Source of the DNA: Rickettsiales bacterium
Lineage (GTDB): Bacteria > Pseudomonadota > Alphaproteobacteria > Rickettsiales > JANQQO01
Assembly: GCA_028289305.1 (NCBI GenBank)
Contig: JANQQO010000163.1
Location: 1-15,158, forward strand
Length of the DNA: 15,158 nt
Direction of reading: 5' to 3'
Shown in pieces: positions 1-7,760 of the stretch. Within the stretch, counting starts at the first letter, position 1. Each line of letters starts with the position of its first letter. Position numbers and translations under genes: made by a program. The notes under the pieces were generated by a model. The model ran no database searches. It saw only the letters and a program-made list of their open reading frames with translations, and was not told the origin of the DNA.

Positions 1-992
1 GGTACATTCAAAAAACCTGCCGCACAGCCAATCAACGCACCACCCGGGAAAATCAGCTGTGGAATTGATTGATACCCCCCTTCATTCAGCGCCCGCGCAC
101 CGTAAGAAATACGCCGCCCACCTTCAAATAGCGGACGAATCGCCGGGTGCTGCTTAAACCGCTGAAACTCCTGAAACGGGCTTAAATACGGGTTTTTATA
201 ATCTAGCCCAACCACAAACCCCACTGCCACCTGGTTATTTTCCAAATGGTAGAGGAACGACCCACCATAGGTGCGCGTATCCAGCGGCCAGCCTATCGTA
301 TGGGTGATCGTGCCTAGCTGATGCTTCTCTGGCGCCACCTCCCACAATTCTTTGATCCCAATGCCGTAAGTCTGCGGATCTGCAGCGTCACGCAAAGAAA
401 ATCGTTCTTCCAGCGTGCGCGTCAGCGAGCCGCGACACCCCTCTGCAAACAAAGTATACTTAGCGCGCAACTCCATCGACGCCTGAAAACCAGGCTTTTC
501 CTCGCCATTCCGGCCACGCCCAAACTCGCCGGTAATCACCCCAGCCACCGCGCCTTCTGCGTCATACAACACCTCGCGCGCCGGAAACCCTGGGAAAATC
601 TGCACCCCCAGCGCCTCTGCCTGCTCCGCCAGCCAGCGACACAGATTGCCCAGGCTGATAATATAATTGCCATGATTCTTCATCGGCCGCGGTGTTGGCA
701 GGCGATAGGCTTTTTTCTTATTTAAAAACAGCAGATTATCCTTGCCCGCCGGTGTATTCAGCGGCGCACTTTTTTCCTGCCAATCGGGAATCAGCTCATT
801 CAGCGCCCGCGGCTCTATCACCGCACCAGAGAGGATATGCGCCCCCACTTCTGACCCTTTTTCTACCACACAAACCGCAAGCTCACGCCCTGCTTCTTGC
901 GCTAATTGTTGTAGGCGAATCGCCGCAGAAAGCCCGCTCGGCCCCGCGCCCACAATCACCACATCAAAATCCATATGCTCGCGTTCGCTCAT
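1..992 (-). CDS. Electron transfer flavoprotein-ubiquinone oxidoreductase, N-terminal 330 residues (runs off the window)
   Basis: This inner-membrane enzyme passes electrons from reduced electron transfer flavoprotein to ubiquinone, linking fatty-acid and amino-acid dehydrogenases to respiration. The reading frame was translated from the minus strand and is open to the window edge. It begins MSEREHMDFDVVIVGAGPSG, giving a dinucleotide-binding GxGxxG at about residues 15-20, followed by VVEKGSEVGAHILSGAVIEP, a hallmark of this family. Further conserved stretches include LGNLCRWLAEQAEALGV, YGIGIKELWEV and YGGSFLYHLENNQVAVGFVVGLDY. The family is usually about 550 residues, so the C-terminal part with the 4Fe-4S ferredoxin-like domain lies outside. 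The ATG at 990-992 is preceded on the minus strand by AAGGGA; a second ATG six codons later (972-974) is possible. The gene is divergent from the glycosylase gene, 42 bp apart. Confidence 0.93.
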   Translation of the reverse strand, partial: MSEREHMDFDVVIVGAGPSGLSAAIRLQQLAQEAGRELAVCVVEKGSEVGAHILSGAVIEPRALNELIPDWQEKSAPLNTPAGKDNLLFLNKKKAYRLPTPRPMKNHGNYIISLGNLCRWLAEQAEALGVQIFPGFPAREVLYDAEGAVAGVITGEFGRGRNGEEKPGFQASMELRAKYTLFAEGCRGSLTRTLEERFSLRDAADPQTYGIGIKELWEVAPEKHQLGTITHTIGWPLDTRTYGGSFLYHLENNQVAVGFVVGLDYKNPYLSPFQEFQRFKQHPAIRPLFEGGRRISYGARALNEGGYQSIPQLIFPGGALIGCAAGFLNV

Positions 993-1020
993 TGTCCCTT
1001 TTCTTCTGCTGATTGGCGGG

Positions 1021-1026
1021 TATAAT
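1021..1026 (+). promoter_or_regulatory. -10 box of the uracil-DNA glycosylase gene, leaderless-type spacing
   Basis: A perfect TATAAT lies in the 42-bp divergent gap and ends 8 nt before the ATG at 1035. Transcription would start about at the start codon, and no Shine-Dalgarno sequence is present between them. I see no good -35 hexamer at the usual spacing. The same region must also hold the promoter of the divergent oxidoreductase gene. Confidence 0.5.
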
Positions 1027-1034
1027 GCCTTCCC

Positions 1035-1868
1035 ATGTCCCACTCGCATACACTGGAACAGCTGAAATGGCAAATGGAAATGGGCGCGGATGACGTGCTT
1101 GCCGAGGTGCCCGTTAACCATTTGGAAGAAAAGCCAAAATCACCGCCCGCACCAGAGAAAAAGGCAGAAAAAATGCCAAAAAAACAAGCTGCTATACCCA
1201 GCCCCAACCCAGCACCACTGCTCGGTGATGCGCCGATCAGCCCGGCCGAAGCGCTACATAAAGCGCAAGAAATAGCCGCCGCCTGCACCACGCGCGATGA
1301 ACTCAAGGCCGCGGTGGAAGCCTTTGATGGGCTCTCGATTAAAAAAATTGCGATGAATACGGTGTTTTCAGATGGCAATCCCGAAGCAGAGATCATGCTG
1401 ATTGGCGAGGCGCCTGGTGCTAGCGAGGATGAGCAGGGTATTCCGTTTTGTGGCGCCAGCGGCCAATTGCTTGATACGATGCTTGCCTGCATTGGCCTTG
1501 AACGCAAGAAAAATGTTTATATTTCAAATACTTTATTCTGGCGCCCGCCGGGAAATCGTAAACCCACCCCGCAAGAACTCGAGATTTGCAAACCCTTTGT
1601 TGAGAAACATATCGCGCTGATTCGCCCTAAGCTATTGATTTTAGTAGGAGGAACGGCAACGCAAGCCTTGCTCGACCCGCGCCAGGGCATCACCAAGCTC
1701 CGCGGAAAATTCTATGAATATACAAATACTTACCTAGATTCTGCCATTCAAACCAGCGCGATGTTCCACCCCGCCTATCTCATGCGCTCTCCGGCACAAA
1801 AACGCCTGGCCTGGAAAGATTTACTTACTTTTCAGACGTTTATTGAAGAAAAAGCTGTGAGGGTGTGA
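1035..1868 (+). CDS. Family 4 uracil-DNA glycosylase (277 residues)
   Basis: The enzyme removes uracil from DNA as the first step of base excision repair. Family motif 1 is seen at about residues 124-135 (GEAPGASEDEQG), followed by IPFCGASGQLLD. RPPGNRKPTPQE lies at about 170-181, and the second active-site motif MFHPAYLMRSP at about 243-253. The N-terminal 35 residues (LKWQMEMGADDVLAE) resemble the extension of alphaproteobacterial homologues and are followed by a Lys/Pro/Ala-rich linker. Family 4 enzymes normally hold a 4Fe-4S cluster with four cysteines. Here only the one after PQELEI (Cys185) is in its expected place: the residue before RPPGNR is Trp169, and the usual Cys after FDG is Leu100. 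Cys84 is a possible replacement ligand. The start ATG is the first in frame and has a TATAAT 8 nt upstream. Confidence 0.92.
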   Translation: MSHSHTLEQLKWQMEMGADDVLAEVPVNHLEEKPKSPPAPEKKAEKMPKKQAAIPSPNPAPLLGDAPISPAEALHKAQEIAAACTTRDELKAAVEAFDGLSIKKIAMNTVFSDGNPEAEIMLIGEAPGASEDEQGIPFCGASGQLLDTMLACIGLERKKNVYISNTLFWRPPGNRKPTPQELEICKPFVEKHIALIRPKLLILVGGTATQALLDPRQGITKLRGKFYEYTNTYLDSAIQTSAMFHPAYLMRSPAQKRLAWKDLLTFQTFIEEKAVRV

Positions 1869-1869
1869 C

Positions 1870-1901
1870 GATGCGAGGATGCAAGGATGTGAAGATGCGA
1901 G
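1870..1901 (+). repeat. Four tandem imperfect 8-bp repeats
   Basis: Immediately after the glycosylase stop codon the sequence reads GATGCGAG, GATGCAAG, GATGTGAA, GATGCGAG head to tail. First and last units are identical. No function can be assigned. Confidence 0.7.
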
Positions 1902-1948
1902 AGTAAAAAAATAAGTAAACAACGTATCTCGAAACCCTCTACCCCCCT

Positions 1949-2025
1949 GTCATCCCCGCGCAGGCGGGGATCTCTCTCGCGTTTTATAAATTCTCAAAAG
2001 AGATTCCTGCCTACGCAGGAATGAC
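1949..2025. repeat. Paired-hairpin palindromic element, copy 1
   Basis: The left arm starts GTCATCCCCGCGCAGGCGGG and continues to about 1975. The right arm (1997-2025), read in reverse complement, starts GTCATTCCTGCGTAGGCAGG. Each arm is itself an imperfect palindrome, and the two arms are inverted copies of one another around a 21-bp AT-rich spacer. A second copy of the same architecture is at 3386-3464. Single arms of this type are common intergenic repeats in many proteobacterial genomes; mobilisation by a transposase acting in trans is an inference. Confidence 0.75.
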
Positions 2026-2107
2026 CTTACTCCCCCACTAAACTCCAAATCCCCTATCCTAAACCCCCGCATCTTCTTCTCATATCAGTAACGTTTTCAA
2101 AATGATA

Positions 2108-2135
2108 AGCGATTTTTTCGCCCAAAAATATCGCT
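2108..2135. repeat. AT-rich inverted repeat upstream of first prepilin-like gene
   Basis: AGCGAT (2108-2113) and ATCGCT (2130-2135) are exact inverted repeats, extended inward by T5 (2114-2118) against A5 (2124-2128) around a CGCCC loop. It could be a protein-binding site or a weak hairpin. It lies about 220 bp before the start codon of the gene at 2354. Confidence 0.4.
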
Positions 2136-2145
2136 AAAATTTTAT

Positions 2146-2190
2146 CTACATACTAGCTATATACAGTATGTAGTATTTCTGGTATATACC
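2146..2190 (+). promoter_or_regulatory. Probable promoter/operator region of first prepilin-like gene
   Basis: CTACATACT (2146-2154) and AGTATGTAG (2165-2173) form a perfect 9-bp inverted repeat with a 10-bp spacer, the layout of a dimeric regulator site. Eight bases further is the perfect palindrome GGTATATACC (2181-2190), which contains TGGTATATA, readable as an extended -10 box (TGn then TATATA at 2183-2188). A similar TGGTATACT occurs before the second prepilin-like gene at 3341-3349. No regulator gene is recognisable in the window. Confidence 0.4.
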
Positions 2191-2339
2191 ATATCTATGA
2201 AAAGGCAAAATCGTCACTCATTTTAACAACGTTACTAGGATGAGTAGTGAAATGTCTATTTCGGAGGGTATTCTATGCCCTATGCGTCGCTAGTGATAGG
2301 GGGCGCTGAACCATGCAACAACATTGTAACAACCTTTTT
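2191..2339 (+). other. Long 5' leader of first prepilin-like gene, possible structured RNA
   Basis: If transcription starts just after the putative -10 at 2183-2188, the mRNA has a leader of about 150 nt. It contains CCCTAT (2278-2283) against ATAGGG (2296-2301), a perfect 6-bp stem with a 12-nt loop, and a competing GGGTA/TGCCC pairing (2266-2280). I do not recognise a known riboswitch. The leader ends in GGAGGAG (2340-2346), the ribosome binding site. Confidence 0.25.
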
Positions 2340-2353
2340 GGAGGAGACTAACG

Positions 2354-3109
2354 ATGCATGAATTTAAACAAGAAAAAGGGTTCACGCTGGTGGAATTGTC
2401 CATCGTGCTGGTGATCATTGGTTTGATCGTCGGTGGTGTGCTTGCTGGCCAGGCCCTGATCCAAAACGCACGTGAGCGCGCTGTGATTTCTGAAATCCAG
2501 GGCTATGACGTGGTTATCAACACGTTCCGCGATCGCTTTGGCGCATTGCCAGGGGATCTCACAGCAACTCGTGCTGAAGCGTTTTTCTACCCTGACGATA
2601 GTGCCGATGGTGACCAAGACGGTATCATTGAAGATATTGGCAATACTGGCGGAACAAGCGCTGAAATAACCGGAGAAATTGGTGATTTTTGGTATCAAGT
2701 TTCACAAGCCAATCTGGTGCCTGAGAGCTATGCTCAAAACGGTGTTGGCGTTGGTCCAGATCCAGGTGGCGCTCCAACCAATGAGCTAAACAAAGGTGGT
2801 ATCCTTGCTATGGGTATTGGTACAAGCAACTACCTTGTAAGTGGCTATGTGGCTAGTGATGCAAACGCAGGGATAGCGCAAGTAGACTTAAATGGTATGT
2901 TGTCATCGGAAGCCTTTGCCATTGATAACAAGCTGGATGATGGTGATCCCATTGCTGGGAATGCGCGCGTAGTATATCTTAACACGGATGTTGTGTTTAC
3001 AAGCGCACATAACCAAGATGAGTGCACAACTACAGCCGCACCAGCAGAATATGCTGTCACTGGTACTGACAATGAGTGTGCTATTGCTGTAAAACTCAGC
3101 AGTGGCTAG
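2354..3109 (+). CDS. Prepilin-like protein with EF-hand-like loop (251 residues), paralogue 1
   Basis: A secreted pilin or pseudopilin-like protein, function unknown. The leader MHEFKQEKG is followed by FTLVELSIVLVIIGLIVGG, a typical type IV/type II secretion prepilin start with cleavage expected after Gly9, Phe10 as the methylated residue and Glu at mature position 5. Residues 85-94 (DGDQDGIIED) fit a D-x-D-x-D-G-x-I-x-x-D calcium loop. ALPGD lies near 64-68, and AFAIDNKLDDG at 187-197 is shared with the four paralogues. Cys224 and Cys242 near the C-terminus could form a disulfide loop. The ATG has a strong GGAGGAG 7 nt upstream. A terminator follows the gene, so it is probably monocistronic. 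Its codons look richer in A/T than those of the next two paralogues. I see no assembly gene beside it. Confidence 0.88.
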   Translation: MHEFKQEKGFTLVELSIVLVIIGLIVGGVLAGQALIQNARERAVISEIQGYDVVINTFRDRFGALPGDLTATRAEAFFYPDDSADGDQDGIIEDIGNTGGTSAEITGEIGDFWYQVSQANLVPESYAQNGVGVGPDPGGAPTNELNKGGILAMGIGTSNYLVSGYVASDANAGIAQVDLNGMLSSEAFAIDNKLDDGDPIAGNARVVYLNTDVVFTSAHNQDECTTTAAPAEYAVTGTDNECAIAVKLSSG

Positions 3110-3167
3110 ACGTCACAACGAATAAGTGTCAGAGGCTGGGGCTCGCCCTGGGCTGATGCTTCAAGAG

Positions 3168-3199
3168 GGCTGCGTGGGGAAACCTGCGCAGCCTTTTTT
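3168..3199 (+). terminator. Rho-independent terminator of first prepilin-like gene
   Basis: GGCTGCG (3168-3174) pairs perfectly with CGCAGCC (3187-3193), followed directly by six T residues (3194-3199). It lies about 60 bp after the stop codon. Confidence 0.85.
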
Positions 3200-3209
3200 G
3201 TTTATTACT

Positions 3210-3298
3210 CCGTCACCCACGAGGAGGCCAAAGGCCGACGCGGCAATCCATCGTAAATTTCTGGATTGCTTCGTCGCTCACGCTCCTCGCAATGACGG
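3210..3298. repeat. About 90-bp palindromic intergenic repeat
   Basis: The left arm begins CCGTCACCCACGAGGAGG and ends CGGCAATCCA. The right arm in reverse complement begins CCGTCATTGCGAGGAGCG and ends GAAGCAATCCA. The arms are imperfect inverted copies around a short AT-rich centre. I recall the arm sequence as a dispersed repeat in Rickettsiales-like and other alphaproteobacterial genomes; its translation gives the spurious peptide LDCFVAHAPRND. Confidence 0.75.
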
Positions 3299-3340
3299 GC
3301 TCATTAATACATTTTGCAAATAGCCTAAAAGAGCAAAATA

Positions 3341-3349
3341 TGGTATACT
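3341..3349 (+). promoter_or_regulatory. Extended -10 promoter of second/third prepilin-like genes
   Basis: TGG followed by TATACT fits an extended -10 element. No -35 hexamer is seen 17 bp upstream. A start near 3356 would give a leader of about 150 nt that includes the paired-hairpin repeat at 3386-3464. Confidence 0.4.
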
Positions 3350-3385
3350 GGAAGAGTGAGGGCATGTAGGCATTATATAGAATTT

Positions 3386-3464
3386 GTCATTTCCGCGTAG
3401 GCGGAAATCTCCTTTGAAGTCATTGGTTGCTTATCAAAGAGATTCCTGCCTTCGCAGGAATGAC
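3386..3464. repeat. Paired-hairpin palindromic element, copy 2, in the leader of the second prepilin-like gene
   Basis: Left arm GTCATTTCCGCGTAGGCGG at 3386-3404 and onward to about 3415; right arm 3436-3464 in reverse complement begins GTCATTCCTGCGAAGGCAGG. Same two-arm structure and near-equal length as the copy at 1949-2025. It ends 43 bp before the start codon, so it would be transcribed and could fold in the mRNA leader. Confidence 0.75.
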
Positions 3465-3506
3465 AGAGAAAAAAGAATAAGCCACAAAAACGAGGAGAAA
3501 TATAGG

Positions 3507-4274
3507 ATGCAATTACAGGACAAGCAGGGCTTCACCCTGGTGGAATTATCGGTGGTATTGGTGATCATCGGCCTGCTCTTGGGCGGCGTGCTCGTGGGCC
3601 AGGAAATGATCCACGAAGCGCGCATTAAAGCCACGGTAGAGCAAATCCGCGAAATTGACTCCACCGTTAACACCTTCCGCGCCCAATACAACAACATCCC
3701 TGGCGATTTTAACCGCGCAGCCGCCTTCAGTCTTGGAGCAAATGGGGATGGCAACGGCCTTATTACCGATTCCGACTCCGGCACCGGCACTTTCGCTGAC
3801 GATTTCACCGGTGAAATCCAGCAATTTTGGGTACATCTCTCCGCTGCGGACCTCACCGCTTCGGAATTCACAGTCACTGGCACCGATGCCCGCCTGCATG
3901 AAGATTTCCCTGCCACTAAGCTCGGCCGCTCTGGCATTGTTGCCTATGCGCGCAATGGCTCATCAAAAAATTACTACGCCATAGGCATTGCTGGCGGCGC
4001 TACCGCCGCAGACGGCGTCACTTACGGTGATGCCCTCACGCCAGAAGAGGCCTTCAGTATTGATCTAAAGCTCGATGACGGCTTCCCTACCACCGGCGTG
4101 GTCGTCACCCGCGGTAATCCTGCTAGCGGAACTGACGAAATCGGCACACCTGGCACGGTACCAGAAGGCACTGCCGGTGGCGCGAATTTCTGCCAAACGG
4201 ATGGTGCTCCAAAAGAATACAATGCCGCTTCACCTAACCCCATCTGTAGTTTAGAGGTACAAATAAGTGGCTAG
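3507..4274 (+). CDS. Prepilin-like protein with EF-hand-like loop (255 residues), paralogue 2
   Basis: A secreted pilin or pseudopilin-like protein of unknown function. The leader MQLQDKQG precedes FTLVELSVVLVIIGLLLGG, with cleavage expected after Gly8 and Glu at mature position 5. NIPGD lies near residues 63-67. NGDGNGLITD (79-88) fits an EF-hand-like loop. FWVHLSAADL is near 107-116, KNYYAIGI near 154-161, and EAFSIDLKLDDG at 181-192. Cys229 and Cys247 are the C-terminal pair. The ATG at 3507 was chosen because GAGGAG (3492-3497) lies 9 nt upstream; the frame stays open to 3384, but that extension only translates the palindromic repeat. The stop codon overlaps the start of the next paralogue by 8 bp, so the two are probably cotranslated. 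Confidence 0.9.
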   Translation: MQLQDKQGFTLVELSVVLVIIGLLLGGVLVGQEMIHEARIKATVEQIREIDSTVNTFRAQYNNIPGDFNRAAAFSLGANGDGNGLITDSDSGTGTFADDFTGEIQQFWVHLSAADLTASEFTVTGTDARLHEDFPATKLGRSGIVAYARNGSSKNYYAIGIAGGATAADGVTYGDALTPEEAFSIDLKLDDGFPTTGVVVTRGNPASGTDEIGTPGTVPEGTAGGANFCQTDGAPKEYNAASPNPICSLEVQISG

Positions 4275-5085
4275 CACCCAACATAGCACGCATTCACACC
4301 GCCATGCCGGGTTCACCTTTATCGAGCTCAGCATCGTACTGGTGATGATCGCACTGATTATGAGTGGGGTGCTTTTCGGCCAAGATATGATCAAGTCTGC
4401 CAAAATGAAGGCGGTGATCGAACAATTAAGCAGCTTTGATGAAGCCGTTCTCACCTTCCAGGCGAAATATGGTGGCTTACCTGGCGATACGCGCCGTGCG
4501 GAAGGCTTTGGCCTCAGTAACGGTCTCTGCGGTGAAGGATCTGAAGGAGCAGCGGGCTGCAATGGCGACGGCGACGGCCGCATGGAAGATGTTGATGGCG
4601 GCCATGTAAACACGTTTAGCGGCGAGGTCCAGGCATTCTGGCGCCATTTAAGCAAAGCAGAGCTGGTAGAAGGTAATTTTGAAGGTGACGGCGATGTCCT
4701 GGGCGAAGATTTTCCTAATACGGAGATCGAAAAAGGCGGCATTATACCCTATTCCACCCGTGTTTCTGATAAAAATTACTACGCGGTTGGTATTAAACAA
4801 GGCGTACTCTACGGTGATGGCATGACACCTACCGAAGCCTTACATATTGATGGAAAAATAGATGATGGCGAACCCGATAGCGGCATTGTACGCGTGGCTG
4901 GTCGGAAAAACTTACCGGTCGGAATTTTAGCTTCTATTCCTCCTGCAAGCACCGCAGGCACCACCGGCGCATGCCGCATTACCGGTAGTCAGGCAGATGA
5001 TGAAAACACCCCAGCAGTGCCCAACCTCTATAATACCGCGTTAGAAGAAAATGTCTGTAATCTTCAAATACGCATGGGTAGCTAA
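4267..5085 (+). CDS. Prepilin-like protein with EF-hand-like loop (272 residues), paralogue 3, GTG start
   Basis: A secreted pilin or pseudopilin-like protein of unknown function. The His/Ser-rich leader (MASTQHSTHSHRHAG) ends at Gly15, followed by FTFIELSIVLVMIALIMSG with Glu at mature position 5. GLPGD is near 70-74. NGDGDGRMED (99-108) is the EF-hand-like loop, flanked by Cys88 and Cys98. FWRHLSKAEL (124-133), KNYYAVGI (169-176) and ALHIDGKIDDG (191-201) match paralogue 2. Cys236 and Cys264 are the C-terminal pair. A stop codon lies directly upstream in frame and no other start codon precedes the hydrophobic helix, so GTG at 4267 is forced; AGAGG at 4253-4257 is its ribosome binding site. 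It overlaps paralogue 2 by 8 bp. It converges on the minus-strand gene ending at 5096, with only 10 bp between and no clear terminator. Confidence 0.9.
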   Translation: MASTQHSTHSHRHAGFTFIELSIVLVMIALIMSGVLFGQDMIKSAKMKAVIEQLSSFDEAVLTFQAKYGGLPGDTRRAEGFGLSNGLCGEGSEGAAGCNGDGDGRMEDVDGGHVNTFSGEVQAFWRHLSKAELVEGNFEGDGDVLGEDFPNTEIEKGGIIPYSTRVSDKNYYAVGIKQGVLYGDGMTPTEALHIDGKIDDGEPDSGIVRVAGRKNLPVGILASIPPASTAGTTGACRITGSQADDENTPAVPNLYNTALEENVCNLQIRMGS

Positions 5086-5095
5086 TTTCGTGCTA

Positions 5096-5746
5096 TTACT
5101 TCTGTAAATACCCACGCAGTAAGAAAAATCCACCCGGACGTTCGATCGGATCCAACCGCAGCTTTATCTTCTTCGCTTTGCCTTCTGGGTGCTTCAGACT
5201 AAAGGTAAACTGCGCCTGCCGCCCATCTTTTAGCGCATCAAGCAGCTTTTTCTCATCACCTTTGCGAAACCCTTGGCTTGCCAAGAGCTGGTGGAACGGG
5301 TCATCTGAATGCACCACAAAGGGCTCAAACAGCGTGTTGAACTTATAATCACAATAAATACCCTTGCGATCCTTATGTAACACCAGGCAGAAATCACTAT
5401 CCACCCGCATACAGCTCGCAAAAATCAGGTTTTGGAATTCCGTTGCGGTGATATTCTTTCGCACCTTTATAATCAACATCAACGCCACTACGCCAACGAC
5501 GATGGCAAAAAATACCGTGCCCCCCAGCACCACAATCACCTCATCCAATGTAGGTGCGTTACCGTCAGGGGTAAATAAAAACTTAGAAATCAGATGATTA
5601 AGAAGCATGATCGTAATAAACAGTACGGCCATGAAATACAGCCCCAACCGCTTAATAGAGGTACCATGCTGCCGAGGATTAAAGCCTTCGCTCGCCTCCA
5701 TCAGCTCTGTTTTGTCATCACGATCAATAAAGCGTCTATATTGCAT
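5096..5746 (-). CDS. Membrane protein with two helices and a PAS-like cytoplasmic domain (216 residues)
   Basis: I do not recognise a named family. Two hydrophobic segments are seen, about 35-53 and 70-93, joined by a short acidic loop. The basic residues before the first and after the second (KVRKN) put both ends in the cytoplasm. The C-terminal part, about 103-213, resembles a PAS fold in pattern: a helix, CLVLHKDRKGIYCDYKFNTLF, a variable helical region, then strands ending LRLDPIERPGGFFLLRGYL. There is no histidine kinase, GGDEF, EAL or other output domain, so any signalling would need a partner. It is the last gene of a minus-strand group, 112 bp after the prepilin-like gene ending at 5859. 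The ATG at 5746 has AGAGG only 1 nt away, which is unusually close; Met16 is an alternative start. A role in sensing or in assembly of the neighbouring pilin-like proteins is only an inference. Confidence 0.75.
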   Translation of the reverse strand: MQYRRFIDRDDKTELMEASEGFNPRQHGTSIKRLGLYFMAVLFITIMLLNHLISKFLFTPDGNAPTLDEVIVVLGGTVFFAIVVGVVALMLIIKVRKNITATEFQNLIFASCMRVDSDFCLVLHKDRKGIYCDYKFNTLFEPFVVHSDDPFHQLLASQGFRKGDEKKLLDALKDGRQAQFTFSLKHPEGKAKKIKLRLDPIERPGGFFLLRGYLQK

Positions 5747-5858
5747 ACCTCTTACCTTTCGGTTGGTAAAACATCAAAAAAACAACGTAGTAACTATACC
5801 CAATCTTTTGTTTTATAGCTATAGTCTATTCACCACGATGTGCCGCGATAGTAAAAAA

Positions 5859-6581
5859 TCAATCAAACCATATCCACAAGCGGCACGAGATATGGGTATT
5901 CTCCATAATGTAATCTGATGGGTTAGTGCTCGAAAATTGATTCGGATTCGTCACACAACCCGTCACTCCCGGTCCATTTGCTGTATAGAGTATGCCTGCA
6001 TCGGCCTTGCCATCATCCACTTTGCTATCAATACCCCAGGCTTCTTCTGGTGTTAACACCGCCTGGTTCAGGTCATTACCGTTCTCACCGGCAAATTCGA
6101 TATGATTACCTTGCCTGCCATATACTCCGTTTCCGGTATGGCTGAGCCAATATCCTGCAGGGTTTAACCGCGATGTCGGTACATTTACGCCGCGCACCAC
6201 GTCTCCATTCTCAAATTTCCCTGTATATTCGCCCTCAATCATCCCTGCCAGGGCCAGATGCTGCCATGAGCGGAGGTACTCACTGGTATTCTCTACCTTT
6301 TCATCGCCATCGCCATCGCAGGTATTCCCGCCATAATCGATGCAGTCTGCCCAATAGGTGCTGGCATCCATCATGTCGCCTGGCCATTCCATATATTTAT
6401 TACGGAACAGCATCATGCCGCCCATGATGTCTTCCATTTCCTGCACCACGGAACGCAAACGCGCGGCGTGAATCAGGTTTTTACTGGTAACAATTACCCC
6501 CGTCATCAGACCCAGCACTAAAAGTGCGACGCCTATCTCTACAATAGTGATGCCACGCTGGCCATGTTGTGTCTTTCGCAT
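5859..6581 (-). CDS. Prepilin-like protein with EF-hand-like loop (240 residues), paralogue 4
   Basis: A secreted pilin or pseudopilin-like protein of unknown function. The leader MRKTQHGQRG precedes ITIVEIGVALLVLGLMTGV; Glu is kept at mature position 5, but the first mature residue is Ile rather than Phe. EWPGD is at 65-69. Cys80 and Cys88 bracket the region before DGDGDEKVEN (89-98), an EF-hand-like loop with Glu where the Gly usually is. LRSWQHLALAGMIEGEYTG (103-121) is nearly shared with paralogue 5. AWGIDSKVDDG is at 181-191, and Cys209 and Cys233 form the C-terminal pair. I prefer the ATG at 6581, with GAGGG 5 nt before it, over an in-frame GTG eight codons upstream (6605). It lies 64 bp after paralogue 5 in the same direction, probably one transcript. 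Confidence 0.9.
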   Translation of the reverse strand: MRKTQHGQRGITIVEIGVALLVLGLMTGVIVTSKNLIHAARLRSVVQEMEDIMGGMMLFRNKYMEWPGDMMDASTYWADCIDYGGNTCDGDGDEKVENTSEYLRSWQHLALAGMIEGEYTGKFENGDVVRGVNVPTSRLNPAGYWLSHTGNGVYGRQGNHIEFAGENGNDLNQAVLTPEEAWGIDSKVDDGKADAGILYTANGPGVTGCVTNPNQFSSTNPSDYIMENTHISCRLWIWFD

Positions 6582-6645
6582 GTGTTCCCTCTTCTTCTCG
6601 TGCACTCACTTGAATAAGGGGGGAAATGTGATCTCTCCTTCTACT

Positions 6646-7752
<1,107 letters not shown>

Positions 7753-7760
7753 AAGTCACC

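Noticed and set aside
321..725. Plus-strand open frames at 321-1065
   Set aside because: They are antisense to the well-supported oxidoreductase gene on the minus strand and have no recognisable protein features.
2211..2339. Possible c-di-GMP or other known riboswitch before the first prepilin-like gene
   Set aside because: Purine-rich blocks and hairpins are present, but the conserved GEMM-type cores are absent, so only a generic structured leader is listed.
3126..3323. 65-codon open frame on the plus strand after the first prepilin-like gene
   Set aside because: It runs through a terminator hairpin and the palindromic repeat at 3210-3298; its peptide (LDCFVAHAPRND) is a known type of repeat translation, with no ribosome binding site.
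3384..3506. N-terminal extension of the second prepilin-like gene (MSFPRRRKSPLK...)
   Set aside because: The codons are the paired-hairpin repeat at 3386-3464, and the ATG at 3507 has a good GAGGAG site and gives a normal short leader.
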